A DNA stretch of 64,000 nt from Nostoc sp. T09 (GCF_002154695.1 NZ_MTAV01000002.1:1-64000); one strand, 5' to 3'. Positions 18,049 to 26,871 are shown, numbered from the stretch's first letter. Numbers and translations: made by a program. The notes: generated by a model from the sequence alone, not told the origin.

Positions 18049-19332
18049 ATGACTGAAAACAAAGATATGTTGCTGCTTGCAGCGGCTAAAAGCGGCGATA
18101 TCAAGCGGCTGGGAGCACTACTGGTTGCTGGTGCTAAGGTGGACGTATGCGATCGCGATGGTACTACACCGTTAATGTTTGCAGCTAATTTAGGCTATAC
18201 CGAAATTGTGCGATCGCTCCTAGATGCTGGGGCAAATATTAACTTAGCCAGAAAACGTTACCGTTTGACGGCTTTGATGCTGGCAGCTAGTGCCAATCAG
18301 CTAGATATCGTCAAGCTTTTAATATCTAGAGGCGCAGATGTCAATGCCACTAATGAAGATGGCAGCACAGCTTTAATGGCAGCCGCACTCAAAGGATATG
18401 TGGATGTTGTCAAAGTCTTATTGGCTGCTGGTGCCAAGGTGAACGTCACAGATAAAGATGATGACACAGCTTTAAAGCTGGCAGTTAAGCACGGACACGC
18501 GGCAGTTGTACAAGCATTTATCCAAAGTGGTGCAGATGTCAATACCCAAGATGAAGAGGGTGAGACGCTGTTAATGATAGCGGTAGACTTGGGACATTTG
18601 GCGGTTGTGAAAACTCTACTAGCCGCTGGGGTTGATGTAAATGTAGAAAATCGGGATGGTGGCACTGCACTATCAGCCGCCGCCGCCGCAGGAAACAGTG
18701 AAATTGTAGCGGCTTTACTGGATCGAGACATCCAAATTAATCACCAAGATAGTGATGGTGAAACTGCCCTACACCTTGCTACTGTAGAAGGCTACTTAGA
18801 TATAGTGCAAGCCTTACTGAAGCGAGGCGCAAATGTGCAAATTAAAAATCGCCTGGGTGATACACCAATACTTGTAGCAGCCTTGCAAGGACACAGCCAA
18901 ATTGTTGAAGCACTGCTGCGTTGCGGAGGTGATATTCATGACAAAAATCTGGGAGAGATACCTTTAACCTTAGCAGCATTCCAAGGTCATAGTCAGACGG
19001 TGAAGGTATTGCTAGATCACGGTGCCCATCCCAATATCCCAGCAGAAGATGGAAAAACGGCTTTGCTAAAAGCAGCACAACGTAATCACCCAGCCGTTTT
19101 GCGGCTATTAATAGCTAAGGGAGCAGATGTGAATTTTCAAGACTCCGCAGGAGCAACCGCTTTGATGTGGGCTGTCTCAGGAGGTTTCCATGAGTCAGTA
19201 CAAGCATTACTTGAAGTTGGGGCAGATATAAATTTAAAAAATCGTGGCGGTTATACTGCTTTGATGATTGCAGAATTTAATGGATATAGAAGTATAGTGC
19301 GGAGTCTGCAAAAAGCTGGGGCACAAGAGTAA
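18049..19332 (+). CDS. Ankyrin-repeat protein
   Basis: About 427 residues made almost entirely of ankyrin repeats, roughly twelve to thirteen, each with the TALMxAAxxGHxxIVxxLLxAGAxVN pattern (for example DGTTPLMFAANLGYTEIV and DGSTALMAAALKGYVDVV). No other domain, signal peptide or membrane segment. The ATG at 18049 (MTENKDMLLL) is preferred to the GTG at 18034. Likely a cytoplasmic protein-interaction scaffold. Such long free-standing ankyrin proteins are common in Nostoc and are not by themselves evidence of transfer from a host. Confidence 0.9.
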   Translation: MTENKDMLLLAAAKSGDIKRLGALLVAGAKVDVCDRDGTTPLMFAANLGYTEIVRSLLDAGANINLARKRYRLTALMLAASANQLDIVKLLISRGADVNATNEDGSTALMAAALKGYVDVVKVLLAAGAKVNVTDKDDDTALKLAVKHGHAAVVQAFIQSGADVNTQDEEGETLLMIAVDLGHLAVVKTLLAAGVDVNVENRDGGTALSAAAAAGNSEIVAALLDRDIQINHQDSDGETALHLATVEGYLDIVQALLKRGANVQIKNRLGDTPILVAALQGHSQIVEALLRCGGDIHDKNLGEIPLTLAAFQGHSQTVKVLLDHGAHPNIPAEDGKTALLKAAQRNHPAVLRLLIAKGADVNFQDSAGATALMWAVSGGFHESVQALLEVGADINLKNRGGYTALMIAEFNGYRSIVRSLQKAGAQE

Positions 19333-19535
19333 TTAATACTCTCTCAACAGGAATATCATAAGCGATGTTTACGACAAGCTGCTCCACGTCTACGTAGCTT
19401 TTGAATTAGGTTATGAATCATCTCTAAATATAGATGTAAAGATTCCCACCCACGGCTGATTTAACCTCTGCCTGCAATTGCCAAACTTGCAGTGTATGTA
19501 TGGCTTGTCAAAATGTACAGGCAGAGGTGAGCAGC

Positions 19536-20009
19536 ATGGTTGAATCTTGGATAGTAATTGGGGTTGTCACATTTTTTATCGCACTTGGTAGTTTCTTCAT
19601 CACACCCCGTGATGTCAAATGGTTTGCACTGTTAAGTCGTCCCCAATGGCTAATTTTTGAGCCACTAATACCCCTAATTTGGACTGTGATTTTTGTTTGC
19701 GGTGCAGCTTCAGCTAATATCGTCTGGCAAAAAAATCCAGGAGGTACAATTACTTGGCTGCTAATGGGTTTGTACCTGTTATTAGAAATTATTACCGTAG
19801 CGTACATTCCTTTAATGTTGAGGTTACGTAGTCTGGAAGTAGGGGAAAGGCTTGGGCTAGCCGGTCTAATTTTAAGTGTGGTTTTGGCAATTTGCGTTTT
19901 ACCAATTTCTTGGATGGCGGCGCTATTACTTGTTCCCTATCTAGTTTGGAGTCCTATCGGGACATACACTACTGACGAGTTAAGACACCTAAATCCTGAA
20001 GATGCATAG
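19536..20009 (+). CDS. TspO/MBR family membrane protein
   Basis: 157 residues with five predicted membrane helices. Family features: WFALLSRPQWLIFEPLIPLIWT, VFVCGAASANIVW and LLLEIITVAYIPL. TspO proteins bind tetrapyrroles and influence stress and pigment regulation. The ATG at 19536 (MVESWIV) is chosen because GAGGTGAG lies just upstream; the earlier ATG at 19500 would add 12 residues without a ribosome site. The match is to the more divergent cyanobacterial branch, so ligand identity is uncertain. Confidence 0.75.
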   Translation: MVESWIVIGVVTFFIALGSFFITPRDVKWFALLSRPQWLIFEPLIPLIWTVIFVCGAASANIVWQKNPGGTITWLLMGLYLLLEIITVAYIPLMLRLRSLEVGERLGLAGLILSVVLAICVLPISWMAALLLVPYLVWSPIGTYTTDELRHLNPEDA

Positions 20010-20120
20010 TAGTGTAGCTACTACCTTGAAAATGGTGTATTAAACTAAACTTCTGGAAAAAGTTGATTTTTAGAAACTGAAACCACAGATATTCATTAAT
20101 AAATATCTGTGGTCTTTAAG

Positions 20121-20301
20121 TATATAGGTCAATACGGTTCAGTTAGCACCAGAAACCTTAAAATGCGTAGGTTGGGTTGAGGAACGTAGACGCAAAGCGG
20201 CTTCCCGCAGGGTAACCCAACATTTCCGTCGGTTTGTTGGGTTTCACTTTGTTCAACCCAACCTACAATTATCCTTAACTGAACCGTATTGGTATATAGG
20301 T
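20121..20301. mobile_element. MITE-like element with terminal inverted repeats and direct-repeat flanks
   Basis: AATACGGTTCAGTTA (20131-20145) is exactly inverted at 20276-20290. Inside, GTAGGTTGGGTTGA (20167-20180) is inverted at 20253-20266. The body (20130-20292) is non-coding and flanked by a 9-bp direct repeat TATATAGGT (20121-20129 and 20293-20301), as expected for a target duplication. No transposase is present, so it is a non-autonomous element, in the gap between the TspO-like and GIY-YIG genes. Confidence 0.75.
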
Positions 20302-20478
20302 ACGCTGAAACTACTAGTGAGGGTAATTAATTGCGCGTAGACACGGAGTGGCTTGCCGCAAGAATCGCATCACAAACCCACAGGACTAGGCACATCCTAA
20401 CAATTACGGTTGAGATAAATATTTTACATCGCTTATAATGGCGATATTTAGTATTTTAAAGGAATATAAGATTGAGCC

Positions 20479-20757
20479 ATGACAAGTGGTGTATATATAA
20501 TAACGAATAAAACCAATGGGCGTAAGTATATAGGCTATAGTGAAGATATTGAGTACCGTTTTGAAGCAAACAAGCGAGAACTTCAAAAAGGTTCATTTGG
20601 CCGCAGCAGACACCAACAGTTCATTGATGATTATCAGCAGTGTGGAGAAGAAGCTTTCATTTCTGGAATCCTGGAAGTAACTCCTAATGAGTCATCACTG
20701 ATGAAGCAGCGAGCCGAAAACTGGAAAAATATCATTAAACCTGAGTACAATCAATAA
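20479..20757 (+). CDS. Small GIY-YIG domain protein
   Basis: 92 residues covering a minimal GIY-YIG nuclease domain: GVYIITNKTNGRKYIGYSED, with the paired GVY and YIG motifs, then the Arg of YRFEANKREL. The following Glu that completes the metal site in the family may be E76 or E80, but I cannot place it with certainty. Stand-alone GIY-YIG proteins include UvrC relatives, YhbQ-type and homing endonuclease relics. There is no group I intron nearby, so the role is unknown. Confidence 0.75.
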   Translation: MTSGVYIITNKTNGRKYIGYSEDIEYRFEANKRELQKGSFGRSRHQQFIDDYQQCGEEAFISGILEVTPNESSLMKQRAENWKNIIKPEYNQ

Positions 20758-20827
20758 ATCCGTAGCGCGATCGCTATCGAGTTAAACTGTGAAAGGAATA
20801 ATCCTGAAGAAGCCTGAAAGTTAATTA

Positions 20828-21295
20828 ATGAGAGTCAGAACTGCTACCTCTGATGATGTATCGCTGATTTTCTCTTTCATCAAGAAGAAGGCAGAATTTG
20901 ATCGCAATATTGGCGCTTTTTCTGGTGTTTTGCAAGCATCTGAAGAAAAAATACGCAAAACACTTTTTGGCACAATTCCTTTTTCTTACGTTTTGTTTGC
21001 AGAGATTGCAGAACGTGAAATTGGATTTGCTTTGTATGGATTTAGATACTCGTCATTTACAGGACAACCGAGTATTTGGCTCGATGATTTATACGTAAAT
21101 GAAGAGAGAAGAAGCCAAGGAGCCGGAACCGCTTTGATGAGTTATCTTGCAGAAATTGCCAAGCAAAATGACTGTACTTATATTGCGTGGAATGCAGATG
21201 CTCGCAACACTCGCGGGTTAAGTTTTTATCATCGCTTGGGTGCAGAAATCACAGAGCACAAAGGTAATCGATGTTTTTTGAGATGGACTCCGTAG
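20828..21295 (+). CDS. GNAT family N-acetyltransferase
   Basis: 155 residues. It opens with MRVRTATSDDVSLIFSFIKK, typical of the diamine/thialysine acetyltransferase branch. The acetyl-CoA pyrophosphate loop is RRSQGAGTALM near residue 97, followed by WNADARNTRGLSFYHRLGA. The substrate may be a polyamine or an amino-acid side chain. Spaced 70 bp after the GIY-YIG gene; possibly co-transcribed. Confidence 0.88.
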   Translation: MRVRTATSDDVSLIFSFIKKKAEFDRNIGAFSGVLQASEEKIRKTLFGTIPFSYVLFAEIAEREIGFALYGFRYSSFTGQPSIWLDDLYVNEERRSQGAGTALMSYLAEIAKQNDCTYIAWNADARNTRGLSFYHRLGAEITEHKGNRCFLRWTP

Positions 21296-21500
21296 GTGGC
21301 GGTAAAGGGATAAAAAATTTCAAACTGCGATCGCCAATTTATGCTGCTCAGGTGACTAGTTCGAGCAATTCTTGAAGCTTGTCTATTTTCTTCCCTTGCT
21401 TGCCTACCTCCTACCCTCTGCCTTTACTCGGTAATGCGCGATCGCTCTCGTCCAAAGTCTAGTTAAATTATTAGCAATTAGAGTTAACGCAACAGTATAT

Positions 21501-21809
21501 ATGCCTGTTCCTGATTCCTCTGACTCCTCTGCTTTTGAGTCACAAGCCAAATCAAAACTTAAGCAAGAATCAACTTATACACATCGATTTGCTTGGTTTG
21601 AGGAATTAAGATTTTGGCTCTCCGTGCTTATCGGTTTTGCTTTGATGATTGGTTACAAAGTTATCTTCTCAATACGAAGCACAGTTATTGATATTGGTGT
21701 TGTAGGCTTAGTCAGCTTAATTGTGGCACTTATGGCTGGCTTTCCAATTCATCAAGCTATTGTCAGCTTTATTAGAGTTTTATTTGAATCTGGTGGTATA
21801 AGCCAGTAG
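21501..21809 (+). CDS. Hypothetical small membrane protein
   Basis: 102 residues. A Ser-rich, charged N-terminus (residues 1-35) precedes two hydrophobic helices, about 39-60 (FWLSVLIGFALMIGY) and 66-88 (VVGLVSLIVALMAGFP). No family recognised. Cytoplasmic N-terminus and two-pass topology are predictions from charge distribution. The ATG lacks a strong ribosome site, so the start is uncertain. Confidence 0.6.
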   Translation: MPVPDSSDSSAFESQAKSKLKQESTYTHRFAWFEELRFWLSVLIGFALMIGYKVIFSIRSTVIDIGVVGLVSLIVALMAGFPIHQAIVSFIRVLFESGGISQ

Positions 21810-22191
21810 TTGCATGGCTGAATCACCCCAGAAAGAATCAGCACAAACGCAAGAATAATGATAAATATTATCAATAAATTTTATAGTTTTATGACTAATC
21901 TAGCTGGCTATACTACCGCTAATGCCTGTATTTAGGACTTTTCTCACTTCCCTTACCAGCGCAATTCTGACCTTGACTAATCTATTAGGTTAAGAGAGAC
22001 TAACTAATGACCGATGTGTAGACTTGTAAGATTAATAATTTTTGTAAACATTCTGAGATATATATTTTGAGAGATGGAACATTAGTTAACAAATGGCAAG
22101 TTTGTATCTAAGTGCATGTTCCGACGGCTATATTTTTAGCCATCTGTTGAGGCAATAAAATTCAAGCGTACTATCGTGGTTGGCCAAGAGC
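21810..22191. other. Intergenic region upstream of the DUF2997 operon
   Basis: About 380 bp, AT-rich, no coding frame of note. It must contain the promoter of the three-gene operon that follows, but no clear -10/-35 pair could be fixed. Confidence 0.5.
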
Positions 22192-22401
22192 ATGGAGACA
22201 TTAGAGTTCATAATTTATCCAGATGGTCGGGTACAAGAGAAAGTCACTGGTATTGTGGGTGCTTCTTGTGCTGAGGTCACAGCAGCAATAGAAGCGCAGC
22301 TGGGACTAGTACTTACTCATGAGCCAACCTCTGAATTCTTTGCCACTATGGTGCAGCAATCCGGTTTGGCGATTACGCAAACCTCTTTGAGTGATTGGTA
22401 A
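22192..22401 (+). CDS. DUF2997 family protein
   Basis: 69 residues. The pattern METLEFIIYPDGRVQEKVTG, then CAEVTAAIEAQLG, is the DUF2997 family, a small protein nearly always encoded beside a DUF1257 (Ycf35-like) gene, as here. The ATG at 22192 follows AAGAG; a TTG at 22180 would only add four residues. First gene of a three-gene operon. Biochemical role unknown. Confidence 0.85.
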   Translation: METLEFIIYPDGRVQEKVTGIVGASCAEVTAAIEAQLGLVLTHEPTSEFFATMVQQSGLAITQTSLSDW

Positions 22402-22440
22402 TTGTTCAAAATAGTTTAGTGTCGTTAATTCACAACCACC

Positions 22441-22827
22441 ATGTCACATTTTAGCCAAATTAAAACTCAAATCCGTAACCTCGACTCTTTAAAAGATGCT
22501 TTAACTGAATTGGGTATCGACTGGAAACCTGGTCCACGTGAGGTACGTGGCTATCGTGGTCAAACCCATCCCGCCGAAATTTCAATTGAGCAAGAAAATG
22601 GCTATGATATCGGCTTTAGATGGAATGGCCAAGAATATGAATTGGTGGCTGACTTGCAATATTGGCAGCAAAATCTTTCTGTAGATGGATTTTTGCGTCA
22701 AGTAACTCAGCGCTATGCTTATCAAACAGTTGTGAAAGAAACTACTCGTGTTGGCTTTCAAGTTGCTGAACAAAAACAACAAGAAGATGGATCAATTCGT
22801 CTGGTAGTACAACGCTGGAGTGCGTAA
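22441..22827 (+). CDS. DUF1257 (Ycf35-like) protein
   Basis: 128 residues. MSHFSQIKTQIRNLDSLKDA, then GYRGQTHPAEISI and YDIGFRWNGQEYELVAD, match Ycf35/DUF1257, conserved in cyanobacteria and red-algal plastids. It overlaps the start of the ferredoxin gene by one base (TAATG), a translational coupling arrangement. The constant linkage to a ferredoxin suggests a redox or Fe-S-related role, but none is established. Confidence 0.88.
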   Translation: MSHFSQIKTQIRNLDSLKDALTELGIDWKPGPREVRGYRGQTHPAEISIEQENGYDIGFRWNGQEYELVADLQYWQQNLSVDGFLRQVTQRYAYQTVVKETTRVGFQVAEQKQQEDGSIRLVVQRWSA

Positions 22828-23288
22828 TGGCTGATTTTCTGCCGTCACCGGAAGAACAAGAAGACAATCGTTCCGGTTTAGAACCAGAATTAGGCAGTTT
22901 TTTACGGGATGCCCCAGAACGCTCTGGTTTAGAACCGGAATTAGGTGGAGTGCTGCGTCAAAAAGGTGTATATGTTGACGAAATCATCTGTATTGGTTGT
23001 AAGCACTGTGCTCATGTTGCCCGTAATACATTTTACATTGAACCTGATTATGGGCGCTCGCGTGTAGTTCGTCAGGATGGAGACGCAGAAGAAGTCATTC
23101 AAGAAGCAATAGACACTTGTCCAGTTGATTGCATTCACTGGGTTGATTACACTGAACTGAAAAAGTTAGAAGATGAACGTAAATATCAGGTAATTCCTGT
23201 TGTGGGTTATCCAGTGGATCATGCTGTTGCTTCTACAGAACGGCGACGTAAAAAGCAAAAGTTAAAAAGCAAAAAATCCCGTTATTAA
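22827..23288 (+). CDS. Ferredoxin-like [4Fe-4S] protein with repeated N-terminal motif
   Basis: 153 residues. The cluster motif CIGCKHC near residue 55 pairs with CPVDC near residue 95. The remaining cysteines of a second CxxCxxC set are missing, so one [4Fe-4S] cluster is expected. The first 50 residues carry a duplicated motif, SGLEPELG, followed by SFLRD or GVLRQ. The C-terminus is strongly basic (RRRKKQKLKSKKSRY). It is the third gene of the DUF2997-DUF1257 operon, with a terminator 160 bp later. Probably an electron carrier; its partner is unknown. Confidence 0.88.
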   Translation: MADFLPSPEEQEDNRSGLEPELGSFLRDAPERSGLEPELGGVLRQKGVYVDEIICIGCKHCAHVARNTFYIEPDYGRSRVVRQDGDAEEVIQEAIDTCPVDCIHWVDYTELKKLEDERKYQVIPVVGYPVDHAVASTERRRKKQKLKSKKSRY

Positions 23289-23290
23289 AT

Positions 23291-23325
23291 AAGAATTCAG
23301 AATGCAGAATTCGGTATTCAGTATC
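23291..23325. repeat. GAATTC-containing short repeats
   Basis: AGAATTCAGAATGCAGAATTC-like tandem units (each under 11 bp) follow the ferredoxin stop; further GAATTC units recur to about 23410. A typical Nostoc intergenic repeat cluster. Confidence 0.5.
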
Positions 23326-23447
23326 GATTAATGGGAACTTAAACCCGTTTATTCATCCGCAAATCACATAGAATTCATAATTGAATTCTGGTTTCTGACT
23401 AATGAATTCTTTCTTTTTAAAATACCAAATGCAATCAAAAAATTAAG

Positions 23448-23475
23448 GGCTGGTAAAACCAGCCTCTTTTGTTTT
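23448..23475 (+). terminator. Rho-independent terminator of the ferredoxin operon
   Basis: GGCTGG-TAAAA-CCAGCC (23448-23464) is followed by TCTTTTGTTTT. This is the textbook form and correct orientation for ending the DUF2997-DUF1257-ferredoxin transcript. Confidence 0.8.
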
Positions 23476-23585
23476 GTGTGATTTATATTGAGATATTGAA
23501 GATTTTTGATAATGCAATCCTTGCGTAAAAACTGTTTGAGAAATTAATTGTAGTCTAGTAACTATCTTGGGTAATGCATAAGCAT

Positions 23586-23863
23586 TTATTTGAGAGGATC
23601 GTGCTGTGAAAGCAATTTTTCTACTTTAGCCTCGTCTACCATAGCTGCTAATCTTTTAGTTTCGTGCAAGTCTCTAGTAGTTTTCGCCAAAATAAAGGTT
23701 GAGCCAATTGAGAAAGCTAAACCCATACCCATAAAGCCTTTTACCCAATTATCTACTGTCAAATTAACAATGCCAAAGGTAGTTATGGAAATAGACATGA
23801 CAAAAGCAGCCCATGTTTGGATAACTCAAGCTGAACTATCTTTTTGAGACCAAGTGTTTGCAT
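23586..23863 (-). pseudogene. YiaA/YiaB two-helix membrane protein, frameshifted and nonsense-mutated
   Basis: The uninterrupted part (70 codons from ATG 23798) gives MSISITTFGIVNLTVDNWVK, FMGMGLAFSIGSTF and AKTTRDLHETKRL, as in cyanobacterial YiaA/YiaB-domain proteins. Those proteins normally have about 20 more residues in front. Upstream in the same frame the missing part is readable (SQKDSSA, then VIQTWAAFV) but split by TGA at 23826-23828, where TGG (Trp) is expected. Further up, the likely start ATG at 23863 is one base out of frame (a lost G in ATGGCAAAC). Two independent lesions indicate a dying gene; reinitiation at 23798 would drop the first helix. Confidence 0.7.
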
Positions 23864-24094
23864 ATTTCCTACCTTAGATAGAAATATATTTAACTGTGAT
23901 TGTATTTATGATTACAATCAGCAGCAATAGTGATATTACCAGTTTTACAACTGGATTCTCCAAGGTAGGCTTAAAAGTGCACAATCTCTGATCTTAAATG
24001 TCAAATCAAAAAGCAATTTGCTTACATTATTCAAACTTTCCTAAGTACAAACATCTATACCAGTTTTGTAAATGACATAAGCAAATTATCTAAA

Positions 24095-25747
24095 TTATTC
24101 ATTCTCTGGGAAGATTTGCACTTTGCCATCTGGACTGAGTACAGCTCGCATTCTGACATTTTGACCGTATTTATTGGGCGAAACAAAGGGCGATCCTAGA
24201 TTAGGCATTCCAGCACTATCCACAAATTCTCTGGCTGCTTTATTTAGAGGAAAAATGCGTTCAATAGTCCCGTCAACACCTACCATCAAACTGTACTCCA
24301 GTGTTTGTCGCAATCCACTAGGTGGTTGCCAGCGTTTTTGGATATATTGTCTAGCTTCTGCCACCTGAGGTGTATCAAACAAGGTATTGTCACTAGCTAC
24401 CTGGGTAGAAGTAGAAGGTTTGCGTCCATTCCTTAATCTTTCGACTAGAAGATTATCATTACTTCTGGTTGAAGAGGCAGTAGACGTAGTAGATGCAGGA
24501 TTGTATTCTCCCTCAAGCTTCGGTAAACTTGCTGTTCGATTAGGTATGGTAGGAAGATTTGGAGCAGCTGTTGAGATATTTGGGCTGACACTACCTCTGT
24601 TAGGAGATAGGCTTGGTGGTAGCTCTCGCTTTTTAGGAAGAGCAAGATCCGCGGGGCTAATTGACCCTGGGCGGTTCAGTGTAGGATTTGGTTGAATGGC
24701 AATTTGCTGACCACCAATGCTGCTGGGTACTCCAAACTGGGAATTAGTAGGAAGAGTTGAGTTTGCCTTCTGAGGTACATTGAATACACTTCCAGAAGAT
24801 GGCATACCCTTAGGTAAATTAGAACCGACACTTGTTTGAGATGTAGAGAAGCTAGAATTCGGTAATGTTGGTGACTTGCTAAGGGTAGAATTAGGTGCTG
24901 TTAGAGGTGCTCCGGGCAAGCTAGAAGTAGGAATTGGCTGGGTTGAGCCTAAAGGTGGCAGTGGGGGTAAACTGTCTGGAGGTGCAAGTTCAGCTTGCGG
25001 GTTGAGCGAGGGTGAGGGTTGAAGAGCAATTTGTGCCGATTCGGTAGGGGATTTTTTGGCAATCTGCTGCTTTGGCTTGGTGTTATTCACATATTGCCAG
25101 GTAATTGGCAATAAACCTACACCTAATACCAATACGGCTGCGACAGGTGCCCAAACAGGGAAGTTGACAGTTGAACGGCTATGGTTTTCGAGATTAGGTA
25201 ACGCCATGATATCAGTTGAGTATTCATCTAAGGCAGTCGCTAAATCGAAAAGTTGCAGCAGACTGAGTTGTATTACAGGTCCAGATGCCTGGTTAGCAAG
25301 GGAACCGAGGAACAGCTTGTGAGCCAAATAGCTGCTTGGTTCTAAATATATTTTTGTCTGTGGTATCTGATAGGGAAAAGATTGTAATGTCTTAGTAGTA
25401 GCTGGTAGAGAAGAGGGTTGAAAATCTGTTAATTGTGAGTCATCAGCGACTTTGCTGGAGTCCCTTGGCCCGGCGAAACTAAACCAAAAGCTTTCTGGAG
25501 ATTGGTGAAGAAATTCCTGAACATAACTTGTGACTGCATCACACAAAGCTTCGAGTTGGTCGCGATCGCCCCGAATTGGGAGTCTGCTTTCTTCTGGCAG
25601 TCGCGGATCGTCAAAACGTAGCTCAAAGCTTAGCTGCTTGAGAACAGTTTTTCCCATCCACCGAGACAAAGGTGAGTCTTGTGCGAAGACTTCTAGTGTG
25701 CAAGTGGGGGGTGTGTAGCGACGAATGACAGAATTTGATAGAGGCAT
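24095..25747 (-). CDS. DUF4335 domain protein
   Basis: 550 residues. The N-terminal DUF4335 region begins SVIRRYTPPTCTLEVFAQDS, with WMGKTVLKQLSFELRFDDPR. One membrane helix lies near 195-216 (WAPVAAVLVLGVGLLPITW). A long Pro/Ser/Thr/Asn-rich linker (about 225-450) leads to a C-terminal domain of TonB/energy-transduction flavour (YIQKRWQPPSGL, then LMVGVDGTIERIFPLN). A cyanobacterium-specific family of unknown function, next to DUF3038 as in other Nostocales. Confidence 0.82.
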   Translation of the reverse strand: MPLSNSVIRRYTPPTCTLEVFAQDSPLSRWMGKTVLKQLSFELRFDDPRLPEESRLPIRGDRDQLEALCDAVTSYVQEFLHQSPESFWFSFAGPRDSSKVADDSQLTDFQPSSLPATTKTLQSFPYQIPQTKIYLEPSSYLAHKLFLGSLANQASGPVIQLSLLQLFDLATALDEYSTDIMALPNLENHSRSTVNFPVWAPVAAVLVLGVGLLPITWQYVNNTKPKQQIAKKSPTESAQIALQPSPSLNPQAELAPPDSLPPLPPLGSTQPIPTSSLPGAPLTAPNSTLSKSPTLPNSSFSTSQTSVGSNLPKGMPSSGSVFNVPQKANSTLPTNSQFGVPSSIGGQQIAIQPNPTLNRPGSISPADLALPKKRELPPSLSPNRGSVSPNISTAAPNLPTIPNRTASLPKLEGEYNPASTTSTASSTRSNDNLLVERLRNGRKPSTSTQVASDNTLFDTPQVAEARQYIQKRWQPPSGLRQTLEYSLMVGVDGTIERIFPLNKAAREFVDSAGMPNLGSPFVSPNKYGQNVRMRAVLSPDGKVQIFPENE

Positions 25748-25800
25748 GGCACAAACTGCGAAGGAGATGATTGGTGATTTTGGATTTGGGATTTTTGGAG

Positions 25801-25831
25801 GAGCAATCTAAAATCTAAAATCTAAAATTTT
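25801..25831. repeat. TCTAAAA heptamer tandem repeat
   Basis: Three consecutive TCTAAAA units lie in the 75-bp gap between the DUF3038 stop and the DUF4335 start. Confidence 0.6.
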
Positions 25832-26415
25832 GTGGAACGGTCTATAAGTGCTAACCACAGACGGCGGTGTCCACCAGGAGCGCTGTAAAATAGTAAATCT
25901 ACAAGCAGTTTGAGTGCCAGTTGGGTGAGTAAATCTGTTGAGATTTCCTCGTCCTCTTCCATTCGCTCTTGGTAGGTGTTGCAGAAAGCATCAATATAAT
26001 CTCCAAGTAAAGCGGTCTGATGAGGTTCCTGGTTATTTTCCGCCATTTGTTCTAATAGACCGACAGCACGGCGAGTTAATTCTTGGTGCTGTTTGGCAAG
26101 GTAGCAGGTGATAAGAACAAGCGATCGCGCTTCTTCTACATCAAGTTTTTTTCGCCCTCCTTGACCTTTGCGTAGGGGATTCGACTGGCGCAATCGCCAT
26201 AAAGCTACGCGGTCTGGCACTCTTGACTCCAAATCCAGATCGATTGCTGCCGAGAGCATAGCCTCGGAACCAATGCCAGTTAAAGTTTCAAGCGCCAACA
26301 GCACTAAGTCCAACTGGGTTTTGATATTGTCCCACTGAACCGAGTTTGGCGCTGGGAGCTTGATTAAATCCTCCCACTGGGAATTTGGAGTGGCTGAATT
26401 GGCGGCCGAGTGCAT
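25822..26415 (-). CDS. DUF3038 domain protein
   Basis: About 197 residues, soluble and helical. The segments WDNIKTQLDLVLLALETLTGI, then RVPDRVALWRLRQSNPLRKG and a late LLVDLLFYSAPGGHRRLW, match the DUF3038 family. The ATG at 26415 (MHSAANS) and the one at 26427 are both possible. It precedes the DUF4335 gene by 75 bp on the same strand; the two families co-occur widely and are likely co-transcribed. No function assigned. Confidence 0.82.
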   Translation of the reverse strand: MHSAANSATPNSQWEDLIKLPAPNSVQWDNIKTQLDLVLLALETLTGIGSEAMLSAAIDLDLESRVPDRVALWRLRQSNPLRKGQGGRKKLDVEEARSLVLITCYLAKQHQELTRRAVGLLEQMAENNQEPHQTALLGDYIDAFCNTYQERMEEDEEISTDLLTQLALKLLVDLLFYSAPGGHRRLWLALIDRSTKF

Positions 26416-26427
26416 AACTTTTAGCAT

Positions 26428-26871
26428 AGGTGATCGGGCTAATAGGGACTGTTGCTGTTACCCATTTTGAAACAGACTCTCAAGCATTCGGGTTAGTTTC
26501 CTACAGCTATATTAGTCAGAAGCTTCAGCTAGCTTTTATCACTGTGGTAATCAGCATGTATCTCTGTCTTACTCTAAATGAAAATTTATTTTCTACAAAG
26601 CAGAAAAATAATTACTTCAACATCAAACCTATCTAGCCCTAAATGCCTAGTTAGTACAAAGCTATAAATCAACCTAATTAAAGGCTCCAATCAGCAACTG
26701 CTAATCATAGCTGGGCAATTAATAATTAGCAATTCATGATTATTTGCTACTTTATCAACATTTTTAGTCAAGGTAGAGGGCAGACAGCAAGAGTCAAGAG
26801 TCAAAAGTTAGTAATTTTCCCCTTGCTCCCTGCTCACCTGCCTTTTCATTAAGCCTGCCTCTTAGCTTTCT
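26428..26871. other. Intergenic region between mutS2 and DUF3038
   Basis: About 440 bp. It holds GTCAAGA/GTCAAAA heptamers at 26786-26812 and one 68-codon plus-strand frame with no recognisable domain, which I regard as chance. Confidence 0.5.

Noticed and set aside
18049-19332. Ankyrin gene as a host-derived (eukaryotic) transfer
   Set aside because: Ankyrin-repeat genes are common in Nostoc; composition and codon use do not differ visibly from neighbours.
26430-26636. 68-codon frame between DUF3038 and mutS2
   Set aside because: No recognisable features; AT-rich chance frame.
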